Below are positions 16,551 through 25,394 of a DNA stretch of 64,000 nucleotides, piece by piece (the stretch's first letter is position 1; each line of letters opens with the position of its first letter). Under the pieces are notes generated by a model, which worked only from the letters and a program-made list of their open reading frames with translations, was not told the origin of the DNA and did no database searches. Source of the stretch: a bacterium. Lineage in GTDB: Bacteria; Planctomycetota; UBA1135; UBA2386. The position numbers and the translations under genes were made by a program. The stretch covers positions 1 through 64,000 of the forward strand of contig JANSXC010000013.1 of the NCBI GenBank assembly GCA_024743115.1. The letters are read 5' to 3'.

Positions 16551-17558
16551 CTATCGCCGCCAGACGAAGTCGATCACCACCGCGCCGTGGTCGCTCGGAA
16601 AGACACGATCCTTCTGCTCGATCGCGTCGCTCTCGTAGACCTTCGGCAGCACGTGCGCGGCGACCGGCTGGAGCGCCCAGCCGGTCTTCACCGGCAGCGA
16701 GTAGAGCCGATCGATGCGATCGGCGGTACCGGGCTCGTTCACCGTGCCGCGATGCAGTGGCGTCCAGGTGATCCCGGGGGACTGCACGGGATTGGGGTGC
16801 ACGGCGCGAAACGTGTCGACGAAGCCGGCCTCCTGCATCGCGAGGCTCACGGGCAGCGGCAACGCCCGGCGGAACCGAAAGACTCGCGCGGTGTCTGCGG
16901 TCCAGTCGAGGTGCGACGGACAGTTCCAGTCGCCGCCGACGAGCAACGGCAGGTCGCCCGTCAGGGCCGCGGTCTTTCGCAGGTGTGCGAGGAGGCCGCG
17001 ACACTGCCGCAGCCGCTTCGATTTCGTCGACTCGAGTGCGAGCAGTTCTTCGTCCGTGGCGCCCGGGTGATCGCGCAGGTGATAGGTCACGTACTCGCGC
17101 CAATCGATCCAACAGGAATAGGCCAGGAACTCCCGCCCTTTCGCATCACGCAGCCTGGCGCCGACGCCGTGCCAGACTTCGTGGAACCGCTGCTCGACGA
17201 TCTCGAGATGCGTGAGCACGCACAGATGCGTGCTCTTGCCTTGCCACTGCCGCCAACCGAGTTCACCAGCGAGCCAGGCACCGAGCAGCGGCCGCGGCCC
17301 TGCGATGTCGTAGCTCTCCTGCAGCAGGCAGACGTCCGGCGCCGCAGCGCGAATCACCGCGAGCGCTTTCTCGGGGCCGCGGTCGAACTCGTTGGCGCCG
17401 CGCTGGATGTTCCAGACCATCACGCGGAGCGAGTCACGTTGCGAGGTGCCAGCTGGTGAGTCGGCCGTTGATGATTCGACCTGCGCCGCAAGCGGAACCG
17501 AACCACCCAGCAACACGGCGGCGGCGATCCCGAGCAGCCGACGCCCCGCAGGCTTCAC
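16551..17558 (-). CDS. Secreted endonuclease/exonuclease/phosphatase-family protein
   Basis: A 335-residue exported member of the endonuclease/exonuclease/phosphatase superfamily (DNase I-like fold). A signal peptide (about residues 1-25, ending PLAAQ) is followed by the family landmarks: VMVWNIQRG (metal-site Asn), VCLLQESYD (catalytic Glu), GGDWNCPSHLDW (Asp-x-Asn) and the terminal SDHGAVVIDF (Ser-Asp-His). All needed residues are present, so a metal-dependent phosphodiesterase or phosphatase is likely; whether it acts on DNA, RNA or sugar phosphates cannot be told. The GTG start overlaps the stop of the 99-residue gene upstream (17555-17558), so the two are coupled. Confidence 0.88.
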   Translation of the reverse strand: MKPAGRRLLGIAAAVLLGGSVPLAAQVESSTADSPAGTSQRDSLRVMVWNIQRGANEFDRGPEKALAVIRAAAPDVCLLQESYDIAGPRPLLGAWLAGELGWRQWQGKSTHLCVLTHLEIVEQRFHEVWHGVGARLRDAKGREFLAYSCWIDWREYVTYHLRDHPGATDEELLALESTKSKRLRQCRGLLAHLRKTAALTGDLPLLVGGDWNCPSHLDWTADTARVFRFRRALPLPVSLAMQEAGFVDTFRAVHPNPVQSPGITWTPLHRGTVNEPGTADRIDRLYSLPVKTGWALQPVAAHVLPKVYESDAIEQKDRVFPSDHGAVVIDFVWRR

Positions 17559-17854
17559 GACTGCCCCTCGGGAACGATCTCGACGAGCCCGTGGCGATCG
17601 ATCCGCACGCGACCCTTCGCCTCCAACGCCTGCCAGACTTCGAACGGGTACTGCTCCGGCGGCTTCACGGCCACGATCCCCGAACTCTGACCGCCCGTCA
17701 TCGCGTTGTGACCCAGCTTGGACTCCTCGTCGAGGCGATGCAGCTTGAGGCGCTTCTTGAGCGCCTTCATTGCCCGCTTGAACGTCTCCTTCGTGAAGGA
17801 GCCGTCCTCGTTGTACTCGATGATGTTGGGCCGATCGGATCCGGGCGGGTTCAT
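17555..17854 (-). CDS. Small hypothetical protein, 99 aa
   Basis: A 99-residue cytoplasmic protein beginning MNPPGSDRPNIIEY. A Lys-rich helix (TKETFKRAMKALKKRLKLHR) is followed by a Gly-rich turn (NAMTGGQSSGI) and a C-terminal strand-helix-strand unit (PFEVWQALEAKGRVRID) that looks like a small winged-helix-like or regulatory fold. Placed 31 bases after the 389-residue gene and overlapping the start of the secreted hydrolase by four bases, it is the middle gene of a three-gene run. Its tight packing and normal composition support it as real. I do not recognise the family. Confidence 0.7.
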   Translation of the reverse strand: MNPPGSDRPNIIEYNEDGSFTKETFKRAMKALKKRLKLHRLDEESKLGHNAMTGGQSSGIVAVKPPEQYPFEVWQALEAKGRVRIDRHGLVEIVPEGQS

Positions 17855-17885
17855 GCCAGGAGTATCGCCGATCGACCGCGCAGCG

Positions 17886-19055
17886 CTACGACTTGACGCG
17901 CTTCGCGCCCAAGCTCGACGAATACCGGTAGGCCGGGTTGAGTCCGCCGCGGCTGCTCGCGAGCCGCTCGACGAGTGGCGCGTCGGTGACCGACTCGGAC
18001 CGATGGAGCAGCAATCCGTCCGAGACGATGATGCGCGTATCGTCATCGGGATCGACGTACGCCGCCCGCCGGAACTGCCGCCGGCTGTTGCGATACTTGC
18101 GCTCGAACACATCCGCCCAGAGTTCTTCGGCCGCCGTCTTCTCGCGCGGTTCGGTGCCGAGCGCAGCGGGCAGCGGCGCCTCGACGCGCCCGGCCTTCTT
18201 CCACTTGTAGAGGTACTCGAGCACACCGTGCAGTCGCACCTTGTCCGCCGCGATGCGCCCGGTCGGAATCAGCTCCACCTTGTAGCCCCGGCTCGTGAGC
18301 ATGTCCGCGACCTTGGTCTCGAGCCCGACGCGGCGGTCGTAGCGCCTGGTGAGGGTCGTGCCGAACGAGGTCGACTTCAGCACATCGTGCTCACGGAACT
18401 GGCGATTCACCCAGGCGGGGTCCCCAGGACAGCCGTTCATGAACGTGTTGCCGTTGCCCTCGAGCAACGCACCCCACACGTTGCGAGCCCCCATCGTCCC
18501 CGAATACTGCTGCAGCGGCGTCAGCTTCCAGTCGCTCGTCTTGGCGCGGGAAAACTTGTCGGTCACGACGCGCATGATGTAGTGCCATTGCAGCCGGTGG
18601 GAGTATTCCCCGTGATCCGACCCGGGCCCCGGATCCTTGACCATGAAGCCGTTGACGATCGCGTTCGTGAACTCCTCCGCGGTCAGCAGTCCGCTCATGA
18701 TCTTCTGCTGCGTACCGAACCAGCAAAGGCCCTCGTAGCGGCTCAGGGAGTAGTTGAGATGGATCGCGACCTTGTCGCGATTGAACCAAGTCGACTTGCC
18801 GAGGCGCTTCTTCTCGGCACGTGACACCTCGGTCGAGAACGTCTTCATCGCCTTGTAGAACAGCTCCTTGCTGTTCAACAAGGCGTAGATCCGGACGTAG
18901 TCGTGGACCAGATTCTCGTCAGAGAGCCCGACGTCACCGGTAACGGCATTGACGGCCTGCTTCTCGTGCCGCTCGCACAGCCCCACGGCCATGCCGTGGG
19001 ACTCGATCTCGAACTTCGTGGCATCGGTGCAATTGCGACCGGCGGAACATGGCAT
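17886..19055 (-). CDS. Hypothetical cytoplasmic protein, 389 aa
   Basis: A 389-residue soluble protein without signal peptide or membrane segments. The N-terminus has a Cys/His cluster (MPCSAGRNC, then LCERHEKQ) that could bind a metal. The centre is rich in Trp, His and Tyr (SHRLQWHYIMRVVTDKFS and GNTFMNGCPGDPAWV), with the look of a compact, mostly helical enzyme or binding domain. The C-terminal third is basic and helical. I do not recognise the family and no catalytic motif can be assigned. It is the first gene of a run continuing into the 99-residue protein and the secreted endonuclease/phosphatase-family enzyme, which may point to a shared but unknown task. Confidence 0.7.
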   Translation of the reverse strand: MPCSAGRNCTDATKFEIESHGMAVGLCERHEKQAVNAVTGDVGLSDENLVHDYVRIYALLNSKELFYKAMKTFSTEVSRAEKKRLGKSTWFNRDKVAIHLNYSLSRYEGLCWFGTQQKIMSGLLTAEEFTNAIVNGFMVKDPGPGSDHGEYSHRLQWHYIMRVVTDKFSRAKTSDWKLTPLQQYSGTMGARNVWGALLEGNGNTFMNGCPGDPAWVNRQFREHDVLKSTSFGTTLTRRYDRRVGLETKVADMLTSRGYKVELIPTGRIAADKVRLHGVLEYLYKWKKAGRVEAPLPAALGTEPREKTAAEELWADVFERKYRNSRRQFRRAAYVDPDDDTRIIVSDGLLLHRSESVTDAPLVERLASSRGGLNPAYRYSSSLGAKRVKS

Positions 19056-19134
19056 TGGCAGACTCCTCGGCGAACTCTTCGGCTGACCCGCGCGCTACGT
19101 TGCGCGTCGCCAACGCCACCGTCAAGCGCAGGCT

Positions 19135-21849
19135 TCAGCCGCCGATGACGCCGATCGCGGTATCCGACAGCACGCCCCCGGCGCTGTTCCGACCCGGGTC
19201 AGGAACGAATGCCTGCGTGTAGAATGGCAGCCCCGCGAGCGCCGGATCGGTCGGCAACAGCCACTGCCACCGCGCAACGCCCCCCGAAACGTTCAGGAAG
19301 ATCGGATACAGCGGCGCATAGTACGCCGTGCAGCCTGGCAGCCCGTACGGCGCCATGTCGAGCGGCAGCGGCAGGCCACTCCACGAAGTCGTATCGAAGC
19401 CGACGGACATGATGACCGCAGACGTCGCCGGCAGATTGCCGAACTGGATCTCCAGTTCGTTGCCGAGGCGTGGAGCCCGCCCCGTCGTCGCGAAATTGGA
19501 AGCGACCCCCGCTGAGCCGAGGCAGCCACGCGCATAGGGCTGATAGAAGCCGGCGGTCTCGTAGATGAGACAGCCGTTCCAGGTGCCGGGAAAGAGCTGC
19601 ACCGATTGGAACGGTGAGGCCTGCACGGCGATGTCGCGAATCGTCAGTGCCGGGGTCTCGTGCCGTGGGCCGGTGGACTGCGTATAGCGCACGGTCGGAG
19701 TCGTGTACTCGATCGCAAAGCCATAGGAACCCGGCGGCAACCAGGTGTCGTCGATGTCGAGCATCGACAGCTTGCCTGCGCCCGCACCTTCCCCATTGGC
19801 GACCGACAACAGGGCCCATGCCGTGATATTGGCAGTCGCTCCGACGTAGGTGTCCGGCCGGTAGTAGACCCGCGCCGTCAGCGGTCCGGGAGTCGACGTA
19901 TGGATGCCGATCTCGCGCAGCAACACCCCGCTCGGGCTCGTCACGTCGACGTTGAACAGATGAGCGATGCCGGGAATCTGCGTCTCGAAGTCGCCGCCGA
20001 CACCCGTGCACAACGCGCGCGGCGTTGAGTAGTCGAGCTGAATGACCGGCACGTCATCGAACTTGCTGCCGGTCAGCGCATTGGCCCCCCACGTCGCGAG
20101 AACCATCGTCGCATCGGCGTTCTGCACCGCATTGACGGTGGCGATCCCCACGTTCGGGCTCATGAGCGTGCGATCGACTCGGAACTCGAAGAACAGGTCT
20201 TCGCCCGTGCTCGGGTCGTAGAGGTACGGCTGGCTGAGCACGACCTCGATGAACCAGCTGTTGGGCGTCGTGCCCGTTGGCGCCTGCACCCGCAGCCGAC
20301 CGCGGAAGACGTCTTTCGCGTTCGTCAGGTTGTTGGCCATCGTGGTCGACATGGCGCGGTGATCCGGCACCGTCCCCATCCGCACGGGCACATCCGAGAA
20401 CGTAACAGGCAAACTCACGATGTGACCCTGGGCCCGCCAACGAAGCTTCTCGATCAGGATGGGGCCTTCGATGCCTTGCGCGGTGAAGTGGCTGCTGTCG
20501 TAGCCGTATTGCGCCCGACAACCGGGCGCGGTCGGCGATGACCAGGGATAGGCCCACGAGTAGTTACCCTCACTGCCGTCCGCGACATCGATCGGCAGCG
20601 TCACGGGCCGTGGCGACCGTTCGTAGCCGATCTCGAGGACCGGCGCCCAGTCGTTGATGACCGTGCCACTCGCACCGTCGTAGTCGTAGCTGCCGTAGAG
20701 CATGCTCGCATCGGCCTGCATCTGGCTGAACCGGGCACCGTAACCCGGCACCGTACCGGACCAGCCATTGCCGTCGACGCCGACATCGACCAACAAATCG
20801 CCTGCCGAGGGGTCGTAGTAGAACGGGGTATCGAGCTGGATGTCGACGTACCAGCGACTCCGCCCGGCGCCAACGGCCTGAACCGCGACGTCACCCTCAT
20901 AGACCACCCGCCGGTCGAGCCCGATGTTGTCGGTGAAGTTCGGGGACAGCTGTTGCTGCGGCCGCGCCGCGGTGGAGAGGGCGATCCGCACGTTGCCGTA
21001 CGACGCTGCGGCCCCCGCCTGATCATCGGAGCGCCAACGTAATCGATCGATTCGGATGCGCTCGCCCGCCCCCCCGCCAAAGTTGGTCGCGCCATAGACG
21101 AACTGCACGCGGGTACCCCAGCTCAGATTCCGCCACGGCAGCGTGTGGAACGAATTGGGCGCCTGCGTGGTCCCCTGCGAGATTGCAGGCAGCACGAACG
21201 CGTCCTCGTAACCGAGTTCGATTACGGGCGCGATCGCGGACTTGGATCCGGTCGTCGCCGAGCCCGCCCCGGAAACGACCGTGCCACGGCCGCCGGCTGC
21301 ATCCGCATCGGTCACCGCCGTCGGCGGAATGATTGGGATGGGACTCGCCGTGACATCGATCAGCAGGTCCCGGCCGGTGCTCGGGTCGTAGTAGAACGGC
21401 TCCGAGAGCGGAACCTCCAGGAGGAAGCCACCGGGTGTCGTGCCACCGACGCCCCCGACGGTCACTGTGCCGACGTAGACCTGGGTCAGTGACGCACCGT
21501 GGTTGCTGTCGAACACCGTCGACGCCGCGGCATGGTCCGTGGCGGCGTAGGACATCCGCACGGTGATGATGGGGATCAAGGCAGCCGCGGAACCCACGCC
21601 CTCCTGCGCCCGCCAGCGCAACGAGTGGATCCGCATCCCCGCGACGACCCCCTGCGACGTGAAGTGGCTCGCATCGTAGAGGTATTGCACGCGAGATGCG
21701 TTCGGCACGCCGAACGGGGCCGCAATCTGGCTGTTGCCGGGCGTCGACGAGTCCACGACATCGGGGATCAACAGCGTGGATTGCGCCGCGAGGGCACTCG
21801 CGAGGCCGAGCGTGAGCAGCCCGGCCCAATGGGCTTTGGATGGAGTCAT
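19135..21849 (-). CDS. Large secreted protein with three internal repeats
   Basis: A 904-residue exported protein from ATG 21849, where the signal peptide MTPSKAHWAGLLTLGLASALAAQ starts, split here as residues 1-12 and 13-23. Three copies of a domain of roughly 200 residues follow; each opens with a phrase like VQYLYDASHF, has IHSLRWRAQ soon after (IDRLRWRSD and IEKLRWRAQ in copies two and three), and closes with YYDPSTGRDLLIDV. A fourth, different beta-rich unit leads to the C-terminal domain shared with other secreted proteins here (APYGLPGCTAYY). The repeats look like lectin- or jelly-roll-type binding domains, and multiplicity suggests multivalent binding. Function unknown. Confidence 0.75.
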   Translation of the reverse strand: MTPSKAHWAGLLTLGLASALAAQSTLLIPDVVDSSTPGNSQIAAPFGVPNASRVQYLYDASHFTSQGVVAGMRIHSLRWRAQEGVGSAAALIPIITVRMSYAATDHAAASTVFDSNHGASLTQVYVGTVTVGGVGGTTPGGFLLEVPLSEPFYYDPSTGRDLLIDVTASPIPIIPPTAVTDADAAGGRGTVVSGAGSATTGSKSAIAPVIELGYEDAFVLPAISQGTTQAPNSFHTLPWRNLSWGTRVQFVYGATNFGGGAGERIRIDRLRWRSDDQAGAAASYGNVRIALSTAARPQQQLSPNFTDNIGLDRRVVYEGDVAVQAVGAGRSRWYVDIQLDTPFYYDPSAGDLLVDVGVDGNGWSGTVPGYGARFSQMQADASMLYGSYDYDGASGTVINDWAPVLEIGYERSPRPVTLPIDVADGSEGNYSWAYPWSSPTAPGCRAQYGYDSSHFTAQGIEGPILIEKLRWRAQGHIVSLPVTFSDVPVRMGTVPDHRAMSTTMANNLTNAKDVFRGRLRVQAPTGTTPNSWFIEVVLSQPYLYDPSTGEDLFFEFRVDRTLMSPNVGIATVNAVQNADATMVLATWGANALTGSKFDDVPVIQLDYSTPRALCTGVGGDFETQIPGIAHLFNVDVTSPSGVLLREIGIHTSTPGPLTARVYYRPDTYVGATANITAWALLSVANGEGAGAGKLSMLDIDDTWLPPGSYGFAIEYTTPTVRYTQSTGPRHETPALTIRDIAVQASPFQSVQLFPGTWNGCLIYETAGFYQPYARGCLGSAGVASNFATTGRAPRLGNELEIQFGNLPATSAVIMSVGFDTTSWSGLPLPLDMAPYGLPGCTAYYAPLYPIFLNVSGGVARWQWLLPTDPALAGLPFYTQAFVPDPGRNSAGGVLSDTAIGVIGG

Positions 21850-21982
21850 GGTTGTCGGGATTCGGGAGGGCGAGCGCCACGAGGGGCCCGCAACCACCAG
21901 GAGGGGGGAGCCGCCAGCGACCGTTACCGACTTTCTTGGCTCGCGCCGGGAATAGGCGGCCCCCGAGCCCGTCAATGGGCCC

Positions 21983-22255
21983 ATGTTCCGCCGCCTGTTC
22001 CTGACCTCGAGCCTCGTAACCTTCGCCGCCTGTGCCACATCTCCAGCACCGGAGCCGGACACGGGAACCCAGGTCGTCTACCTCCAGCACGTCCGATCCG
22101 CGGACCTGCTCGCGACGATCGCCGACCTCGGCACCCCGGCAGGTCTCGAGCTCAGCGCGCACGACGAATCAAACTCGATCTTGGTGAAGGGCCACCACGA
22201 TCAGGTGGGCCAAACGCTCGCGCTGATCACGACCCTCGACCAGCCCGCCCGCTGA
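21983..22255 (+). CDS. Small lipoprotein with secretin N-type domain
   Basis: A 90-residue lipoprotein: signal peptide with lipobox FAAC (C17), then one small alpha/beta domain (VVYLQHVRSADLLATI, then SNSILVKGHHDQV and ALITTLDQP). This matches the pattern of the NolW-like secretin N domain found repeated in type II/III secretion and pilus secretins, where strand-helix units carry the Asn-x-hydrophobic-x-hydrophobic-x-Gly core. Here it stands alone, without the pore-forming domain. It may act as a secretin partner or simply reuse the fold. It begins 49 bases upstream of the histidine kinase gene and is divergent from the large secreted gene. Confidence 0.65.
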   Translation: MFRRLFLTSSLVTFAACATSPAPEPDTGTQVVYLQHVRSADLLATIADLGTPAGLELSAHDESNSILVKGHHDQVGQTLALITTLDQPAR

Positions 22256-22303
22256 CCGAGCACCTCGTGTGCGAGCCGCCGTGGCCCGGTATCCTTCGGT
22301 GCC

Positions 22304-25294
22304 ATGGTCTCCTTACGGATCTCGCCGAAGATCCTCCTGGTCTCCGCACTGATCTTGCTCGGTGTCGCCGAGTCCCTCCGCGCCCAGGATCAAAGCACCC
22401 TCGGGTCACCGGACTCGGAACACGGGGCAGCCATCGAGAAGGCGGCCCGGGCCATGGTGCTCGAAGAGTTGGAGCGTCGGACGATCCCCGAGCGCATCAA
22501 GTCGCTCTTGATCGATGCGGAGAATCAACGCGACGAACCCGGACGCTGCCTCGAACTCGCGACAACGGCGCTCGATCGACTGCAGGCTCTGCCCGACGCC
22601 GGGCGCGCCGCGATCTGGGCTCGGGCCTTCGCCCTCGCGCTGCGCAGCTGGGGTCACCAGGGCGCCGGCAACTACCAGTCAGCGCGAACCATGGCCGACG
22701 AAGCGTACGACATCGCCGCGCGCCTCGATGACGACACCCTGATAGCTGAGGCGCAGTACTACCGCGCCGTCGCCGAGTGGCGGCTGGCCGACCACAACGC
22801 GGCGCTCGCGCATGCGTCGGAGGCCTTTGAGATCCAGCAGCAACACAACGATCTGCGCGCGCTCGGCCGGACACTGTCGTTGCTCGGCATCATTCACCGC
22901 TCGACGAGCGAGCTGGATCTGTCCATCGAGTACCACCTGGAAGCGCTGACCCTCGGCGAAGAACTCGGCGACGAGATCGCCATTGCGCGTGCCAGCAACA
23001 ACGTCGGGCTCGTCTATTGGAAACTCGAACGCCTCGACGATGCGGAGCAGGCGCTGAAGAGGGCCTTCGAAATCAACACGCGCCTCGGACGTCTATCGAC
23101 GGCCGCCCGCAGCGCCTCGAACATCGGCCTCATCCTGATCGAGCAAGGCTGGCCTGAAAAGGCCCTGCCCCTGCTCGAGGAAGCGCAGACGGTGTACGAG
23201 AAGAACGACGATCGACTCGGCCTGGCGCTCGTCCTCGGCAATCTGGGGTTCGCGCACGAGAAGCTCGACGACCGAGATGTTGCGATCGACTACGCCAAGC
23301 GCTCTTTGGCGATCAGGCTCGAGATCGGCGCGAAACACGGCATCGTTCGGATCCGCGGCACGCTGGGCAGACTGTATCTCGACGCCGGGGACACCGACGC
23401 GGCCCGCGACCAACTCGAAGAGGCGCTCGGACTCGCCGCCGAAATCGGAGCCCGCAACGAGCAAGCAGAAATCCTCAGGTTGCTCGCGGACCTTCATCAG
23501 GAACTAGGCGCGTTCAAGAAGGCCCTCGAACTGCACCGGGAGTTCCACAAAGTGCATACCGAGATCGCGGGCGAGAAGACGCTGAACCGGATCGCGATCC
23601 TGGAAGCCAACCACGAGCGTAAGCGGCGTCAGCGCGAAATCGTCGCCACGCGCGCGCTCGCCGCGACGCGCGCCGAACAGCGTGACTGGTTCATCGCCGG
23701 CAGTGCCCTGCTGACCGTTTGCCTGATCGCCCTCGCGGGGCTCTATCTCGCGCGTTCCCGCGCCCAACGAGCCGTCGCCGAATCAGAGAGACGCTATCGC
23801 CGCCTGTTCGAGAACTCGACGACACCGACGTTCGTGATCGAGCGCAACAGCCGCACCCTCATCGACAGCAACGCATCGGCCCGATCCCTTTGCTCCAGAG
23901 TCCCGATCCCCGACGACCCCGCGACCGAGCGCGGCCCGATCATGATCGAGTCGATCGAGCCGGAGTGGGTTCGCGTCGCACTCGCACGAATGATCGACGA
24001 GCAGGATCACGCTGCCCCGGCGCTCGATGACTGCTGGATCGAACGTTCGGGCCGACTGCGTTGGACCGAGGTGCGCGGCTGCGCCGTCACCCTGCAGGGC
24101 CGCGAGTGCCAGCTGATCACCGTTCGCGACACGACGGAACAACGCGCCCACGAGCAGGCCCGTCTGCGCGAGGACAAGATGGAGGCCCTCGGACTGCTCG
24201 CTGGCGGCATCGCCCACGACTTCAACAACGTGCTGACCTCGATCATCGGCCACGTCGGCCTCGCGCGCGATGGCTCGGAGGCAGAGCGCGAAGAGATGCT
24301 CGAGTTCGCCGAGAGAGCGGCCATCCAGGCGCGCCGCCTCACCTCGCAGTTGCTTGCGTTCTCGAAGGGCGGCGAACCGGTCCGTCGCAGCGAGAACGTC
24401 GGCACCGTGTTGCGCGAAGCGATCGAGTTCGCAACGGCCGGCTCGCCGCTGCAGGTCACGCTCGCGGTCGCGGACGATCTCTGGCCCGCGCTGCTCGACA
24501 GCGGGCAATTCAGTCAGGTCGTGAGCAACCTCGTAATCAATGCGCAGCAGGCCACCGGCAAAGCGGGCCGCCTGCGCATTCACGCTTCGAACCACGAAGG
24601 TGCGATCGATCGCACTACCGCCGCAGGGCGCTACGTTCGGATCGACTTCGCAGACAACGGTCCCGGGATCCCCGAGCACATCCGCGATCACATCCTCGAT
24701 CCGTACTTCACGACGAAGAACGACGGCAGTGGACTCGGTCTCGCGACGGCCTACGCCATCGTGAAACATCACGGCGGCGTGCTGCGCTTCGAGTCACGCG
24801 AGGGCCACGGCACCACGTTCAGCACGTTCTTCCCGGCCACGCGCGAATCCGTTCCCGCCGTGACCCGACCCGAACCCGGCGAACCGGCGGGCAACGGCAG
24901 CGTCCTCGTGCTCGACGACGAAGAACTCGTGCGCAGCGTGATCGCCAAGACGTTCGAGCGCTGGGGTTTCCGCGTCGAGGCGGTCGCCGACGGCAGGTTC
25001 GCGGTCGAGCGCTACCGCGAACGTCACGCGGCTGGCCAGCCATTCGATCTGCTCGTGATGGACCTGACGATTCCGGGCGGCATGGGCGGCAGAGAGGCGA
25101 TGGCCGCGATTCTCGCGATCGATCCTCACGCCAAAGCGATCGTAGCGAGCGGCTATTCGGACGATCCGACCATGGCGCGGTACCGCGAGGCCGGCTTCGC
25201 GGCCGCGCTGGCCAAACCGTTCCGTCGCGAAGACCTCGCGAGCACGGTGACCTCCGTCCTCGGCGAGTCGCATCACCACCGCGCCAAGAGCTGA
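22304..25294 (+). CDS. Hybrid sensor histidine kinase with TPR sensor, PAS and receiver
   Basis: A 996-residue two-component hybrid. In order: signal/anchor (1-28), about 360 residues of TPR repeats as an outer sensor, one transmembrane helix near residues 466-487, a PAS domain (ESERRYRRLFENSTTPTFVI), the phosphoacceptor helix GGIAHDFNNVLTSI with His near 638, an ATPase domain with N box NLVINAQQA, G1 DNGPGI and GSGLGLATA, and a C-terminal receiver with phospho-Asp in LLVMDLTIPGG near 920 and the Lys in LAKPF. All catalytic residues are present. The TPR part probably senses a protein or peptide in the periplasm. No separate output regulator lies next to it. Confidence 0.93.
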   Translation: MVSLRISPKILLVSALILLGVAESLRAQDQSTLGSPDSEHGAAIEKAARAMVLEELERRTIPERIKSLLIDAENQRDEPGRCLELATTALDRLQALPDAGRAAIWARAFALALRSWGHQGAGNYQSARTMADEAYDIAARLDDDTLIAEAQYYRAVAEWRLADHNAALAHASEAFEIQQQHNDLRALGRTLSLLGIIHRSTSELDLSIEYHLEALTLGEELGDEIAIARASNNVGLVYWKLERLDDAEQALKRAFEINTRLGRLSTAARSASNIGLILIEQGWPEKALPLLEEAQTVYEKNDDRLGLALVLGNLGFAHEKLDDRDVAIDYAKRSLAIRLEIGAKHGIVRIRGTLGRLYLDAGDTDAARDQLEEALGLAAEIGARNEQAEILRLLADLHQELGAFKKALELHREFHKVHTEIAGEKTLNRIAILEANHERKRRQREIVATRALAATRAEQRDWFIAGSALLTVCLIALAGLYLARSRAQRAVAESERRYRRLFENSTTPTFVIERNSRTLIDSNASARSLCSRVPIPDDPATERGPIMIESIEPEWVRVALARMIDEQDHAAPALDDCWIERSGRLRWTEVRGCAVTLQGRECQLITVRDTTEQRAHEQARLREDKMEALGLLAGGIAHDFNNVLTSIIGHVGLARDGSEAEREEMLEFAERAAIQARRLTSQLLAFSKGGEPVRRSENVGTVLREAIEFATAGSPLQVTLAVADDLWPALLDSGQFSQVVSNLVINAQQATGKAGRLRIHASNHEGAIDRTTAAGRYVRIDFADNGPGIPEHIRDHILDPYFTTKNDGSGLGLATAYAIVKHHGGVLRFESREGHGTTFSTFFPATRESVPAVTRPEPGEPAGNGSVLVLDDEELVRSVIAKTFERWGFRVEAVADGRFAVERYRERHAAGQPFDLLVMDLTIPGGMGGREAMAAILAIDPHAKAIVASGYSDDPTMARYREAGFAAALAKPFRREDLASTVTSVLGESHHHRAKS

Positions 25295-25394
25295 ACAGCG
25301 GGCCGCTCGGCCAACGGGCCCCCCGGGCCCGGCCACACTCAACCGATCAGACAATCACCCTTGCCTCGGTCGGTCGCACGTTCGATCGTGCGCC

